DNA from: Cellvibrio sp. 79
GTDB lineage: Bacteria > Pseudomonadota > Gammaproteobacteria > Pseudomonadales > Cellvibrionaceae
DNA: 64,000 nt
Direction of reading: 5' to 3'
NCBI GenBank assembly: GCA_003056245.1
Contig: MVDH01000001.1
Location: forward strand, 62,001-126,000
Part shown: positions 55,774 to 64,000 of the stretch, one piece after another
Numbering within the stretch: the stretch's first letter is position 1
Layout of the letters: every line of letters starts with the position of its first letter
Translations under genes and position numbers: made by a program
The notes under the pieces: generated by a model
The model's database searches: none
What the model was told of the DNA's origin: nothing
What the model saw: only the letters and a program-made list of their open reading frames with translations

Positions 55774-56437
55774 CCTTCCTATTAACAGGCAACTGGGGGC
55801 CTCACTAATCAGCTTGATGGTGGGCGTGGTGCTAGCGATGATTGGTATCCTTGCCGCCATTAACCTCTATGAGAATATGATTCGCACCTCCATGCAGACA
55901 CGGAGCGATGCAGCACAAGATGGCCAGATTGCGTCATCAATGCTGACGTTGCAGTTGGAGTTGCAGAGTGCCGGTTTCGGTATTACCAAAGATCCCGCCA
56001 AGCAGCACATTGTTCGAACCGCTGATGGTACTTCACTCTACTGGCGCTACAAGACCAACGATTTTCAATGCAAAGGTTTTCGTATTGTCACCTCTGCTGA
56101 TAATACGCGCCGCGAGTTGCAGCTTCTCAAGCTGAAAGCTGGCTGTAACGATACGGCGATAATTACGACATTCGACTGGAGTCAGGCTGGTGTAGAAGTA
56201 ACTACCCTGGCGGAGTTTCGTAAATCTGACCCTGCTGTATCGGATATACCGGTGATAACCATCGCGCCAATAGCTACCCAGTCTTGTTTTCCCTATGGTA
56301 TGGGCACGAAGGCTAATCATCCGTTGGTCACCATTACCGCCGATAACGCGGCTATTACGGCAGCCAAAAAACTCGATGCTGCTGCGGTGGGACCGAATGC
56401 TCCCTATCGTTACGATATTTGTTTACCCAACCTTTAA
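55760..56437 (+). CDS. pilW: Minor pilin PilW-like, lacking Glu5
   Basis: 225-aa prepilin-like protein. The start is a TTG at 55760 that overlaps the end of pilV by 14 nt and has GAGG about 10 nt upstream. The cleavage site is probably after G13, followed by ASLISLMVGVVLAMIGILAA. Position +5 is Ser18 instead of the usual Glu. The head has three cysteines (FQCKGF, AGCNDT, QSCFPY). In PilW families the protein forms part of the tip complex with PilX and PilV. Confidence 0.8.
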   Translation: MRLHNLPINRQLGASLISLMVGVVLAMIGILAAINLYENMIRTSMQTRSDAAQDGQIASSMLTLQLELQSAGFGITKDPAKQHIVRTADGTSLYWRYKTNDFQCKGFRIVTSADNTRRELQLLKLKAGCNDTAIITTFDWSQAGVEVTTLAEFRKSDPAVSDIPVITIAPIATQSCFPYGMGTKANHPLVTITADNAAITAAKKLDAAAVGPNAPYRYDICLPNL

Positions 56438-56460
56438 TCATCACATATCGAGCAAACGCT

Positions 56461-58632
56461 ATGAAATCGCTTAAAGCTGCAATAGGGATTGGTGTCCGTC
56501 GCGCAAGCCAACGCAAGCAAACCGGTGTGGCCACTATTCTGGTTATTTTAATGGTCGGCGTAGGTCTTGTTGCGGTCTCGGTGGGTACGCTGCACAGTAT
56601 GCGTAATACCCAGGAGCGCCAGTTGGCTGCCCATGCACAGGTAAACGCACAAGCAGGGGCTTGGGCTGCCGTAGAAGCGGTGCGCCAATTCCTGGGAAAA
56701 TTGACGGCGGATCAGTTGGCTGGTCTTGCGACAGGTAACAGTAACTCCTGGAATATTACAGGGGCAGATGGTTTAACCCAGACTGCAATTGTCAGGGATA
56801 TAGTTCCACCTGCCGGAACAGAAAAAGCCTACAAGATAAAGGCGGAAATTGGTGCGGTGGCTGCTGCAGGACAATCGTCATCCACTATAGAAGTTGTGTA
56901 TGAAGTAACACCGGGTGCGGCGCCTGCAAACTACAACATTAATGGTTTTCTGGATTTCTATAACGACCTCAATATGTCGGGCGGTATTGAGTTAAAGAGC
57001 ACCGAGGATCAGCGAATCAAAGGTCTGGATTTTAACGTCGATGGCGACTTTATCGCCGGTGGGACCGGAGTGATGGGCGATGGCATTAGAAATATTTCGG
57101 TCACTGGAAATATCTCCGTAGGCTCTGATATCAAAGCCAAACTGTTGAAAGGGCGCAATGTAAGCCTGACTGGTGGTTCTATGGCAGAGAAAATTGAAGC
57201 CTGGGGGATTCCGTTTGGTGAAACTGGTAGCAAGGGGAGTGAAACCTCTTCCCTTGGCGGTGATACCTGCTGCGGTGTTGTCCGCTTGGGTAGTTGGGAT
57301 TCCAAGGTAATGCCGGAAGTGCGAGCTAATGGTGAAGTCTATGGTAAGGGGTCAGGAGCTAAAACTATTCATGCCAGAAAAACTGTCGACTTGAATAGTG
57401 ACGGTGGTTATGAATCGGTAAATTCCCTGGTGGATATTCTTGTAAAGCAGATCAAGACTGTGCCGAGTGGCAAAACGCTCGATATCCATGCTGCAGGAAA
57501 TGTCACTTTGTCAGGGACTAAGGTAACCAGCGTTAAAGCCGGCGGCAATGTAAATTGCTCTGATAAAAACATTGAATTTTTGATCACTGCCGCAGGTAGC
57601 ATTACAAACTGTAAACTGGCGGCAGGCAGTTCGGCTCCAACTCCTGTGGCATTGCCAACGATTCCCGAGGTTTCAAGGGTGGAGCTAAAGCGACCAACGG
57701 TGGATTCCTGGAAATTAAAAGACGCTGCCAATTACGCTTTTGAACTTGTTGATGGCAAGGTTCAGGTGACTGTTAAAAATATCAACGGCCTGGACGATGG
57801 AATTTATTACATTGGTACTTATGCACCGGAACACCGGCGTGAATATCTATGCAAGGGTGTGAAAGCAACCAATAAAACACAATGTGACGAAACAATAACT
57901 GCAAAAGTAAGTGCATTTCCGTTTTGCACCAATGGCGATGATTACAACTATTGTTTTGCCTTTGATCATACTGCTAAAAAAATGACAATGCGCGGTACAA
58001 CTGGCAATTATGCATTGCCGCCTGGCGTGATCTGGTTTAACGGCGATCTGGTATTAGAGACCGGCCCTTACTTCAATACATTTGTTGCGACAAAAAACAT
58101 CACCAGCAGTGGTGATTTGGTGACCTACGCACTCAACTATGCGGCCGCCTATGACAATAAAAACCCACCATCCAACGCTGTATGTAAAAATCAGTACAAA
58201 TTGCCAATTGTTGATGCATATAAAGGTCGGTACCCTAAAAATTATTGTTCAGCTGACGGTACCTACACGCCGAATGCGTTGGGCAACATTGCGTTGATTG
58301 CGGGTGGTTATGATCCTGCTGATAATCCGGATCTGACAAAACCGACTAAATACTCAGGCGGCATGATTAATTTGACTGCTAAAAATGAAATTTTTGGAAC
58401 TCTTGTTGCCGGTGATCTATTAAAGACATCAGGTGATACCACAGTTCATGGTTATGTATCAGCGGCAGGATTGCAGTTAATCGATTCTGCTACCAACGTT
58501 GTGAGTGCAAAAACAACCATCGACCTTACCAATCTTCCGAGCACTTACAAGCCTAACGAGATTCCTAACATGGGCGGCGGCGGCACTGGTACCACTGCTG
58601 AATCCAAAGTGCTTTGGACCCGTTATCTGTAA
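56461..58632 (+). CDS. pilX: PilX-like minor pilin with a very large head domain
   Basis: 723-aa protein, far larger than the usual PilX of about 150-200 aa. After a basic leader, the segment TGVATILVILMVGVGLVAVS marks a PilX-type N-terminal helix, again without Glu at +5. The rest is a beta-rich head with repetitive strands (GGIELKSTEDQRIKGLDFNVDGDFI, GNISVGSDIKAKLLKGRNVSLTGG, KSGDTTVHGYVSAAG), like a right-handed beta-helix. The ATG at 56461 has a GAG 9 nt upstream; the frame opening at 56419 lacks support. No pilY1 gene follows; a strong terminator ends the operon. The large head may take over an adhesin role. Confidence 0.75.
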   Translation: MKSLKAAIGIGVRRASQRKQTGVATILVILMVGVGLVAVSVGTLHSMRNTQERQLAAHAQVNAQAGAWAAVEAVRQFLGKLTADQLAGLATGNSNSWNITGADGLTQTAIVRDIVPPAGTEKAYKIKAEIGAVAAAGQSSSTIEVVYEVTPGAAPANYNINGFLDFYNDLNMSGGIELKSTEDQRIKGLDFNVDGDFIAGGTGVMGDGIRNISVTGNISVGSDIKAKLLKGRNVSLTGGSMAEKIEAWGIPFGETGSKGSETSSLGGDTCCGVVRLGSWDSKVMPEVRANGEVYGKGSGAKTIHARKTVDLNSDGGYESVNSLVDILVKQIKTVPSGKTLDIHAAGNVTLSGTKVTSVKAGGNVNCSDKNIEFLITAAGSITNCKLAAGSSAPTPVALPTIPEVSRVELKRPTVDSWKLKDAANYAFELVDGKVQVTVKNINGLDDGIYYIGTYAPEHRREYLCKGVKATNKTQCDETITAKVSAFPFCTNGDDYNYCFAFDHTAKKMTMRGTTGNYALPPGVIWFNGDLVLETGPYFNTFVATKNITSSGDLVTYALNYAAAYDNKNPPSNAVCKNQYKLPIVDAYKGRYPKNYCSADGTYTPNALGNIALIAGGYDPADNPDLTKPTKYSGGMINLTAKNEIFGTLVAGDLLKTSGDTTVHGYVSAAGLQLIDSATNVVSAKTTIDLTNLPSTYKPNEIPNMGGGGTGTTAESKVLWTRYL

Positions 58633-58651
58633 ATAACGTCTTGTTCTACAT

Positions 58652-58690
58652 AAAACGCAAATTGATTCGCCAATCAATTTGCGTTTTTTT
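58652..58690 (+). terminator. Terminator of the pilin operon
   Basis: A perfect 16-bp stem (58652-58667 with 58672-58687) around CGCC, ending in a T7 run. Confidence 0.93.
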
Positions 58691-58747
58691 ATTTAAGTTT
58701 CCCGCGCAAATTGTCGTCCTGAATTCCTGTATTTACAGCGAGTTAAC

Positions 58748-58767
58748 GTTGAGTAATTTCACTCAAC
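58748..58767. promoter_or_regulatory. Inverted repeat upstream of the chemotaxis promoter
   Basis: GTTGAGT-AATTTC-ACTCAAC, a perfect 7-bp dyad ending 9 bp before the -35 box. The position suits an activator site. Confidence 0.4.
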
Positions 58768-58776
58768 GGAGGGCTT

Positions 58777-58805
58777 TTGACACCTCCATAAACCCCGTCT
58801 ATACC
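58777..58805 (+). promoter_or_regulatory. Sigma-70 promoter of the chemotaxis operon
   Basis: TTGACA (58777-58782), 17-bp spacer, TATACC (58800-58805). The -35 box is perfect and the spacing ideal. Start of transcription expected near 58812, giving an untranslated leader of about 80 nt before the ATG at 58892. Confidence 0.65.
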
Positions 58806-58891
58806 TAGAGAACCCTCCTGAGAGCAAATTTCGCAGGGATTTCTACACAACTAACCTGTGTTTTTGCGTTTGATATTGACGGAATAAGCCA

Positions 58892-60145
58892 ATGAATAAT
58901 CGTTATTCCAGCGGGATTTCGCCCGCTTCCTATTCATCCCAAACAACTGCCGGAAACGTATCTGCACTGGGCGTTAGTGTTGCTATCGGTGCGCTCGGCT
59001 TGATTGCTCTTGGGGTAATTGTCAGCGGCTCGCTTTCAATTGTTTGGAAACTGGTGCTGGCCCTGGTGGTAATAGGCGCTGCAATTTTTACCTGGTTACA
59101 AGCGTCCACTGCAATAAAGCGTGCGGAGCTATTACAGGCTGAATTGGCTCAATCACAACTTTCCCAGCAACTTGCCAACACATACAAAACATTGCTGGAA
59201 AATTACCAGCAACTACTAAAAGATCTTTTGCCAACATGGCAGCGCCAAACTGAATTGGCACGTCATCAACTGGAATCCAGCATCACCGAATTGGTGGGGC
59301 GCTTTTCAGAAATCCATCAGCGTTTACAGGCTGCTGTTGCCAGTTCATCCACCACGGCGAGCAGTATGAAAGGTGATACCGGTTTAGGCGGTGTTATTCA
59401 ATTTGCAAATTCCGAACTTGGGCAAATTACCCAAACACTTCGCGCCGCTATGGAGCAGCGCGACGATTTGCTCACCGAAATTTCTGGCTTGTCAAAAATT
59501 ACTGTTGAGCTCAGCGGAATGAGTGCGGAGGTTGCAGGTATTGCATCGCAAACGAATTTGCTAGCGCTCAATGCTGCAATCGAAGCTGCGCGTGCCGGCG
59601 AATATGGTCGCGGTTTTGCCGTAGTTGCGGATGAGGTTCGCACCTTATCCACCCGTTCAGGAGAAACCGGTGCGCGCATCGGTAAACGTATTGAGCAAGT
59701 TAATTCCGCCTTGCAAACCACTCTGGATAGAACCACCGAATATGCCGCGCAAGATAGTAATCGCCTGAGCAAATCTGAAGGTTCTATCGCCCAGGTGCTC
59801 GAACAATTCCAACATTCAAGCGAAAGTATTTTGCAATCCGCACATATTCTTGAACAGGAAAGTGCAGCGGTGCAATCCAGTGTTGAAGAAGTATTGGTGA
59901 ATTTACAATTTCAGGATCGCGTAAGCCAGATCTTGAGTCACGTCACTGATGATATGGAAAAACTGGTAGGCGCGCTCGCTGATCAGGAAACACGTTTGCG
60001 CCATGGCGAATCGGTGACGCCTATTGATATTCAGGAATGGCTGCGTTCCATACAAAAAACTTATACCACGCTTGAGCAAGTTGATGTGCACCGCGGATCG
60101 CATCATTCCAAAACGCCGAGCAATTCTGAAATTACGTTCTTTTAG
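58892..60145 (+). CDS. Methyl-accepting chemotaxis protein without periplasmic domain
   Basis: 417-aa MCP-type protein. Two adjacent membrane helices (about 26-45 and 50-69) leave almost no periplasmic loop, so it must sense a cytoplasmic or membrane signal. The signalling hairpin is [20 protein letters not shown] (219-238). After it, residues 338-350 read [13 protein letters not shown], resembling the CheZ phosphatase motif (D342, Q346). It heads the operon with cheY, STAS, cheA and cheW, each separated by 0-13 bp, and is closely bound to them functionally. GGAA precedes the ATG. Confidence 0.88.
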   Translation: MNNRYSSGISPASYSSQTTAGNVSALGVSVAIGALGLIALGVIVSGSLSIVWKLVLALVVIGAAIFTWLQASTAIKRAELLQAELAQSQLSQQLANTYKTLLENYQQLLKDLLPTWQRQTELARHQLESSITELVGRFSEIHQRLQAAVASSSTTASSMKGDTGLGGVIQFANSELGQITQTLRAAMEQRDDLLTEISGLSKITVELSGMSAEVAGIASQTNLLALNAAIEAARAGEYGRGFAVVADEVRTLSTRSGETGARIGKRIEQVNSALQTTLDRTTEYAAQDSNRLSKSEGSIAQVLEQFQHSSESILQSAHILEQESAAVQSSVEEVLVNLQFQDRVSQILSHVTDDMEKLVGALADQETRLRHGESVTPIDIQEWLRSIQKTYTTLEQVDVHRGSHHSKTPSNSEITFF

Positions 60146-60154
60146 GAGTAGTGA

Positions 60155-60517
60155 ATGTCTAAAGTTATTTTGGTTGTTGATGATTCAGCCAGTGTGCGCC
60201 AGGTTGTGGGAATTGCATTGCGCGGCGCCGGGTATACCGTAGTAGAGGCAAGCGATGGCAAAGATGCATTAACAAAATTGGATGGACAAAAAATCAATCT
60301 GGTTATTTCGGATGTGAACATGCCCAATATGGACGGCATCAGTTTTTTAAAAGAAATGAAACAAAAAGCCAATTACAAATTTACCCCCGTAATTATGCTC
60401 ACGACCGAAGGTGCGGAAGAGAAAAAGCGCGAAGGGCAGGCCGCTGGCGCTAAAGCCTGGATTGTAAAACCATTTCGCCCCGAGCAAATGCTCCAGGCTG
60501 TTTCCATGCTGATCTAA
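60155..60517 (+). CDS. cheY: CheY-like response regulator
   Basis: 120-aa single receiver domain. D9/D10 and phospho-acceptor D53 (LVISDVNMPNMDG), the T84 switch residue and K105 (IVKPF) are all present. AGGAG precedes the ATG. It should carry the signal from CheA to a motor or another output. It starts 9 bp after the chemoreceptor gene. Confidence 0.93.
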   Translation: MSKVILVVDDSASVRQVVGIALRGAGYTVVEASDGKDALTKLDGQKINLVISDVNMPNMDGISFLKEMKQKANYKFTPVIMLTTEGAEEKKREGQAAGAKAWIVKPFRPEQMLQAVSMLI

Positions 60518-60530
60518 AGGCTGCACTGCT

Positions 60531-60830
60531 ATGAAAATCGAGCGCAAAAAAAGCAAGGATACCTCCACCCTTATTTTTGAAGGTGAATTGACTATTTATA
60601 ACGTCAGCCAATTGAAAGAGGAATTGTTTGCCGATTACGAAAAGCTCGCTGACAAAATTGCGTTGGATTTACATGCGGTCACAGAAATTGATACTGCTGG
60701 TGTGCAGTTATTGTTATTCGCAAAAAAATTCTTCAGTACAATTCATAAGTCCGTATTTATCACTAAAAGCAACGAATCAGTGGAGAGTGTACTGGTTGCG
60801 CTCGATGTGAATAGTCAATTCGCCCTCTAA
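60531..60830 (+). CDS. STAS-domain protein
   Basis: 99-aa protein made of one STAS domain (anti-sigma-factor-antagonist / MlaB-like fold). The switch region reads EIDTAGVQLLLFAKKFF, with Thr at the position (T55) usually held by phosphorylatable Ser. It lies between cheY and cheA. In related che clusters such STAS proteins are poorly understood; phospho-switching in the array or recruitment is a guess. Confidence 0.85.
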   Translation: MKIERKKSKDTSTLIFEGELTIYNVSQLKEELFADYEKLADKIALDLHAVTEIDTAGVQLLLFAKKFFSTIHKSVFITKSNESVESVLVALDVNSQFAL

Positions 60831-60841
60831 AGGAAACCCCT

Positions 60842-63037
60842 ATGAATCTTGATGGTGCCTTGCAGACATTCTTCGCTGAGGCGGAGGACTTATTGAATTC
60901 AATGGAAGCCGCCTTATTGCGTTTGGATGAAGGCGAGAAGGATATGGAAACCATCAACGAAATTTTTCGCGCAGCTCACACCATCAAAGGTTCGGCGGGT
61001 TTATTTGGTTTGAACGACATCGTGAGTTTTACTCATATTGTGGAGAATGTTCTTGACCGCGCGCGCGATGAAAAAATCACTTTAAGCAGCGACTTACTCA
61101 GTATTTTATTACCTTGTCGCGATCACATTGCGGTGTTGGTAGAAAATGCCATGCACGAACGCGTGAATGACGAAGCTTGCCTCGCACAGGGGCAAGCATT
61201 GCTCGACGCATTAAAACCCTGGCTCGACGCTGCTGTGCCGGTAGCCGCCAAACAAGGAAATAATGCAACTGCAGGTTTTTTTGATGGCAATACAGGCCTC
61301 GCGTCTGATCGCGATGCATGGCATATTTCCGTGCGCTTTGGTCCGGATTTATTACGCAATGGTATGGACCCATTTTCAATTCTTCGTTTTTTGCGCACAT
61401 TGGGCGAAATTACCCATATCACTACTATCACCGATCATCTGCCGGAATTTAACGATTTTGATCCTGAGCAATTGTATCTCGGTTTTGAAATTACCCTGAG
61501 TAGCAATGCCAGTCAGCAGCAAATTGAAGATGCTTTTATGTTTGTGCGCGAAGAATCTTCAATAAAAATTATTCCCCCGCGCAGCAACGTTAATGCCTTT
61601 GTCAATTTAATCCAGTCGCTACCGGAAAACGCGCAGCGGCTCGGTGAAATTCTAGTGAAGAGCCATGCAATTAGTTATCAGGAACTTGAGGCTGCGTTGG
61701 CTACGCAGAAAAACCAGGCCAAGGCACTCGGTAAAGTGGGGATGCTGGGCGATATTTTAATTGAAGAACAAGCGGTGGCGCCGGAAATTGTAAATGCTGC
61801 ACTGGATAAACAGAAAAAAAACAGTGAGAAAAAGTCCAGTCCCGAAAATCGTTTTATTCGCGTAGACGCTGAACGTCTCGATAAACTAATTAATTTAATT
61901 GGCGAGTTGGTTATCAATCGCCAGCGTGTAGATTTACTTGCTTCCAAAATGGGCAACCCAACCCTGATTGAAGCGGTGACATCCATGGGCAATTTTACCG
62001 AAGCCATTCGCGATGCGGCACTTACCCTGCGCATGGTTCCTATTGGGGATACTTTCCAGAAATTCAAACGCGTAGTGCGTGACACCGCTAAATCATTAAA
62101 CAAAGAAATTGAATTGGAAATTGAAGGTGCGGAAACTGAACTTGATCGTTCCATGGTGGAAAAATTAAATGACCCATTGATGCATATTGTGCGCAATGCA
62201 ATGGATCACGGTATTGAATCCATCGCGGTGCGCCAGGCGCGGAATAAACCGGACAGTGGCACTATCAAGCTCACCGCGCGTCACGATGCGGGCAATATCG
62301 TTATCGGCATCCATGACGATGGCGGTGGACTTGATGTGGAAAAAATTCGTAAGAAAGCGATTGCCAACGGTTTGATCGAAGAGGGCGTACATCTTTCTCG
62401 CCAGGAATTATTTCAATTGATTTTCCATCCGGGCTTATCAACCGCCGAGCAGGTTACTAACTTGTCGGGGCGTGGTGTAGGGATGGATGTTGTGAAACGC
62501 AATATTGAGGAGCTGCAAGGCGGTATTGAAATCGAAAGTGAAATGGGTGTGGGCACGAGCTTAAGTATTCGCTTGCCACTCACGCTCGCGATTATTGATG
62601 GGTTCCATGTTACCGCCGGCAATATTGATTTTATTGTGCCGCAAAACACGATTCTTGAGTGCGTGGATTTAAATTCGCTCAGTCATGTACAAGGTCAAAA
62701 TTGTGTAAACCTGCGTGGTGATCAGGTGCCTTACATTCGCTTGCGTGAAATTTTTTCACTGCAACCGGGCAGACACAGTCGTGAAAAAATTGTGGTGGTT
62801 CAATTTGGTGAAAAACGTGCGGGCATTGTTGTCGATGAATTGCACGGCGAAATCCAAACTGTCGTAAAACCCATGGGCCCCATTTTTCAGGCACTGAAAG
62901 GAATAGGAGGGTCAAGTCTTTTAGGCACAGGTGCGGTTGCGCTGATTCTGGATATCCAGCAATTAATCAGTTTTGCTATTAACCGCGAACATCTCCGTAA
63001 CAATGCCTTTTCAGTCAACATCCAGGAGCAGGAATAA
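60842..63037 (+). CDS. cheA: Chemotaxis histidine kinase CheA
   Basis: 731-aa kinase. The HPt domain (about 1-110) contains the phospho-acceptor H46 in FRAAHTIKGSAGLFG. A P2-like and linker region (about 155-320) contains WHISVRFGPDLLRNGMDPF. The dimerisation helices start near 338 (VDAERLDKLINLIGELVINRQ). The ATPase core has HIVRNAMDHGIE, DDGGGLD and GRGVGMDVVK. The C-terminal CheW-like domain spans about 580-720. It is followed without a gap by cheW. All kinase motifs look intact. Confidence 0.95.
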   Translation: MNLDGALQTFFAEAEDLLNSMEAALLRLDEGEKDMETINEIFRAAHTIKGSAGLFGLNDIVSFTHIVENVLDRARDEKITLSSDLLSILLPCRDHIAVLVENAMHERVNDEACLAQGQALLDALKPWLDAAVPVAAKQGNNATAGFFDGNTGLASDRDAWHISVRFGPDLLRNGMDPFSILRFLRTLGEITHITTITDHLPEFNDFDPEQLYLGFEITLSSNASQQQIEDAFMFVREESSIKIIPPRSNVNAFVNLIQSLPENAQRLGEILVKSHAISYQELEAALATQKNQAKALGKVGMLGDILIEEQAVAPEIVNAALDKQKKNSEKKSSPENRFIRVDAERLDKLINLIGELVINRQRVDLLASKMGNPTLIEAVTSMGNFTEAIRDAALTLRMVPIGDTFQKFKRVVRDTAKSLNKEIELEIEGAETELDRSMVEKLNDPLMHIVRNAMDHGIESIAVRQARNKPDSGTIKLTARHDAGNIVIGIHDDGGGLDVEKIRKKAIANGLIEEGVHLSRQELFQLIFHPGLSTAEQVTNLSGRGVGMDVVKRNIEELQGGIEIESEMGVGTSLSIRLPLTLAIIDGFHVTAGNIDFIVPQNTILECVDLNSLSHVQGQNCVNLRGDQVPYIRLREIFSLQPGRHSREKIVVVQFGEKRAGIVVDELHGEIQTVVKPMGPIFQALKGIGGSSLLGTGAVALILDIQQLISFAINREHLRNNAFSVNIQEQE

Positions 63038-63547
63038 ATGAATCAGGCAAGTAAACAAAAAAAGACCGGTTCCCCGGAAGTGATTAAGCAATATTTAACA
63101 TTTCGTATTGGTAATGAGCATTACGGCCTGGAGTTATCGCAAACACGGGAAATTATTGAATACAGCGGCATCACCGAAGTGCCATTGATGCCTAATTTTT
63201 TGCGTGGCGTAATTAATTTACGCGGTGAAGTAGTGCCGGTTATTGATTTGGCTGTGCGTTTAGGACGCAAATCTATTGAAGTGCAAAAGCGTACCTGCAT
63301 TATTGTCGTGGAATTGCAAAACAACGAGCAAAACCATGTGCTGGGTTTGCTTGCGGATGCGGTGAGTGAAGTAATCGAAATGGATGATGAAAATATAGAA
63401 GATGCACCGTCTTTTGGAGCCAATATTCGCGCCGAGTTTATTCAAGGTATTGCCAAGCGCGAGGATGAATTTGTGGTATTGCTGGATGCAAATAATGCCT
63501 TGTCCATCCGCGAGCTGGCGCATTTGGTAGAAGCCCAGTTGCAATAA
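63038..63547 (+). CDS. cheW: Coupling protein CheW
   Basis: 169-aa CheW that couples receptors to CheA. Typical motifs: YLTFRIGNEHYGLELSQTREII, FLRGVINLRGEVVPVIDLAVRLG, and LGLLADAVSEVIEM. The ATG directly follows the cheA TAA, so translation is coupled. The N-terminal 16 residues (KQKKTGSPEVIKQ) are a short polar extension. Confidence 0.95.
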   Translation: MNQASKQKKTGSPEVIKQYLTFRIGNEHYGLELSQTREIIEYSGITEVPLMPNFLRGVINLRGEVVPVIDLAVRLGRKSIEVQKRTCIIVVELQNNEQNHVLGLLADAVSEVIEMDDENIEDAPSFGANIRAEFIQGIAKREDEFVVLLDANNALSIRELAHLVEAQLQ

Positions 63548-63575
63548 TCCACTTTATTGTTGTGAGGGAGTTACC

Positions 63576-64000
63576 GTGTTAGCTAATTTAACCTTGAAGT
63601 CCAAAATATTATTACTTAGCGCCATGATTATTTTAGGACTGTGCGTATTGGGTGGTTCCGCTTATTTACAAATTCGCCAATTCAATGCAATTGTCGATGA
63701 AACCAATCTGCATGTGCAGAGCCGCTCGGATATTTTGGACGAGATTCAGGGGTCCGCTATTGCGTTTAAAACCCAGGTGCAGGAATGGAAAAATATCCTT
63801 ATCCGCGGTAATGATCCTGAACAATTTGTTAAGTATGTCGATGGTTTTAACAGTGCCGAAAAAACGGTACAGAATCATCTTGCTAAAGCATTAGCGCTAC
63901 AAAAAACAGAAGGTATTGCCACTGAAGCCATAGAAAAACTCCAGGCGGAACATGCTGCATTGGGGAAAAATTATCGCAGCGCCCTGGGAAGTTTTGAACA
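63576..64000 (+). CDS. Methyl-accepting chemotaxis protein (cut by window edge)
   Basis: The first 141 codons of a chemoreceptor. GTG start at 63576 with GAGGGAG about 8 nt upstream. A membrane helix (about 9-31) is followed by a helical sensor region that begins with QIRQFNAIVDETNLHVQSRS and contains FKTQVQEWKNILIRGND, typical of a large family of MCPs in pseudomonads and relatives. The gene continues past position 64000, so the signalling domain is not visible. Confidence 0.85.
   Translation, partial: MLANLTLKSKILLLSAMIILGLCVLGGSAYLQIRQFNAIVDETNLHVQSRSDILDEIQGSAIAFKTQVQEWKNILIRGNDPEQFVKYVDGFNSAEKTVQNHLAKALALQKTEGIATEAIEKLQAEHAALGKNYRSALGSFE

Overview
The window looks like a chromosome segment of a Cellvibrio-type gammaproteobacterium (Cellvibrionaceae). 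The pointers are secreted plant-polymer enzymes with very long poly-serine linkers and CBM2 and CBM9 modules, an AA10 monooxygenase with the AA10-CBM5-CBM73 layout known from Cellvibrio japonicus, a creBCD operon, a PEP-CTERM protein and type IV pilus minor pilins. No tRNA, rRNA, CRISPR array, insertion sequence or prophage gene was recognised.

Layout. 0.1-7.5 kb: a Cache-type chemoreceptor; an assimilatory nitrate reductase fused to a CysJ-like flavoprotein, preceded by a sigma-54 promoter and an NtrC-like site; an acetyltransferase and a Sel1 protein. 7.6-15 kb (minus strand): a TonB-dependent receptor, then creB-creC-creD with a VanZ-like gene and a small membrane protein attached, and a MAPEG protein. 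15-25 kb: an AsmA protein, two small membrane proteins, a GH37 trehalase, an acidic disordered protein, a hybrid histidine kinase, a secreted NTF2-like protein and a histidine kinase/response regulator pair.

25-37 kb is the cellulose-degradation block. Two giant minus-strand genes share the frame CBM2 ... GH6 ... CBM9. One carries a GH6 plus an alpha/beta-hydrolase esterase and two unknown Cys modules. The other carries two almost identical GH6 catalytic domains and three PKD-like domains. Between them lie a small coiled-coil gene and an EcsC gene. A 1.3-kb AT-rich and partly decayed region follows.

37.9-50.7 kb: a PEP-CTERM protein, a divergent GST/HxlR pair, a two-gene unit of an NGL-repeat exported peptide and a cysteine-containing exported protein (the best candidate for an undescribed system), a nucleotidyltransferase-fold protein, two PQQ-type sugar dehydrogenases (one fused to a PEBP domain), a PRC-barrel protein, a secreted BSP-type peptidase with a beta/gamma-crystallin domain, a DksA-like zinc finger and the LPMO. 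51.3-64 kb: ppc; a pilE-fimT-pilV-pilW-pilX operon; and a chemotaxis operon (MCP, cheY, STAS, cheA, cheW, MCP) that runs off the right edge.

How they fit together: the GH6 enzymes, the LPMO, the carbohydrate-binding modules, trehalase, the TonB receptor and the sugar dehydrogenases suit a polysaccharide scavenger. Chemotaxis, pili and several two-component systems suit a surface-seeking life. Nitrate assimilation is placed under nitrogen control by its promoter. Two matching DnaA-box triplets about 41 kb apart are an additional chromosome-scale signal.
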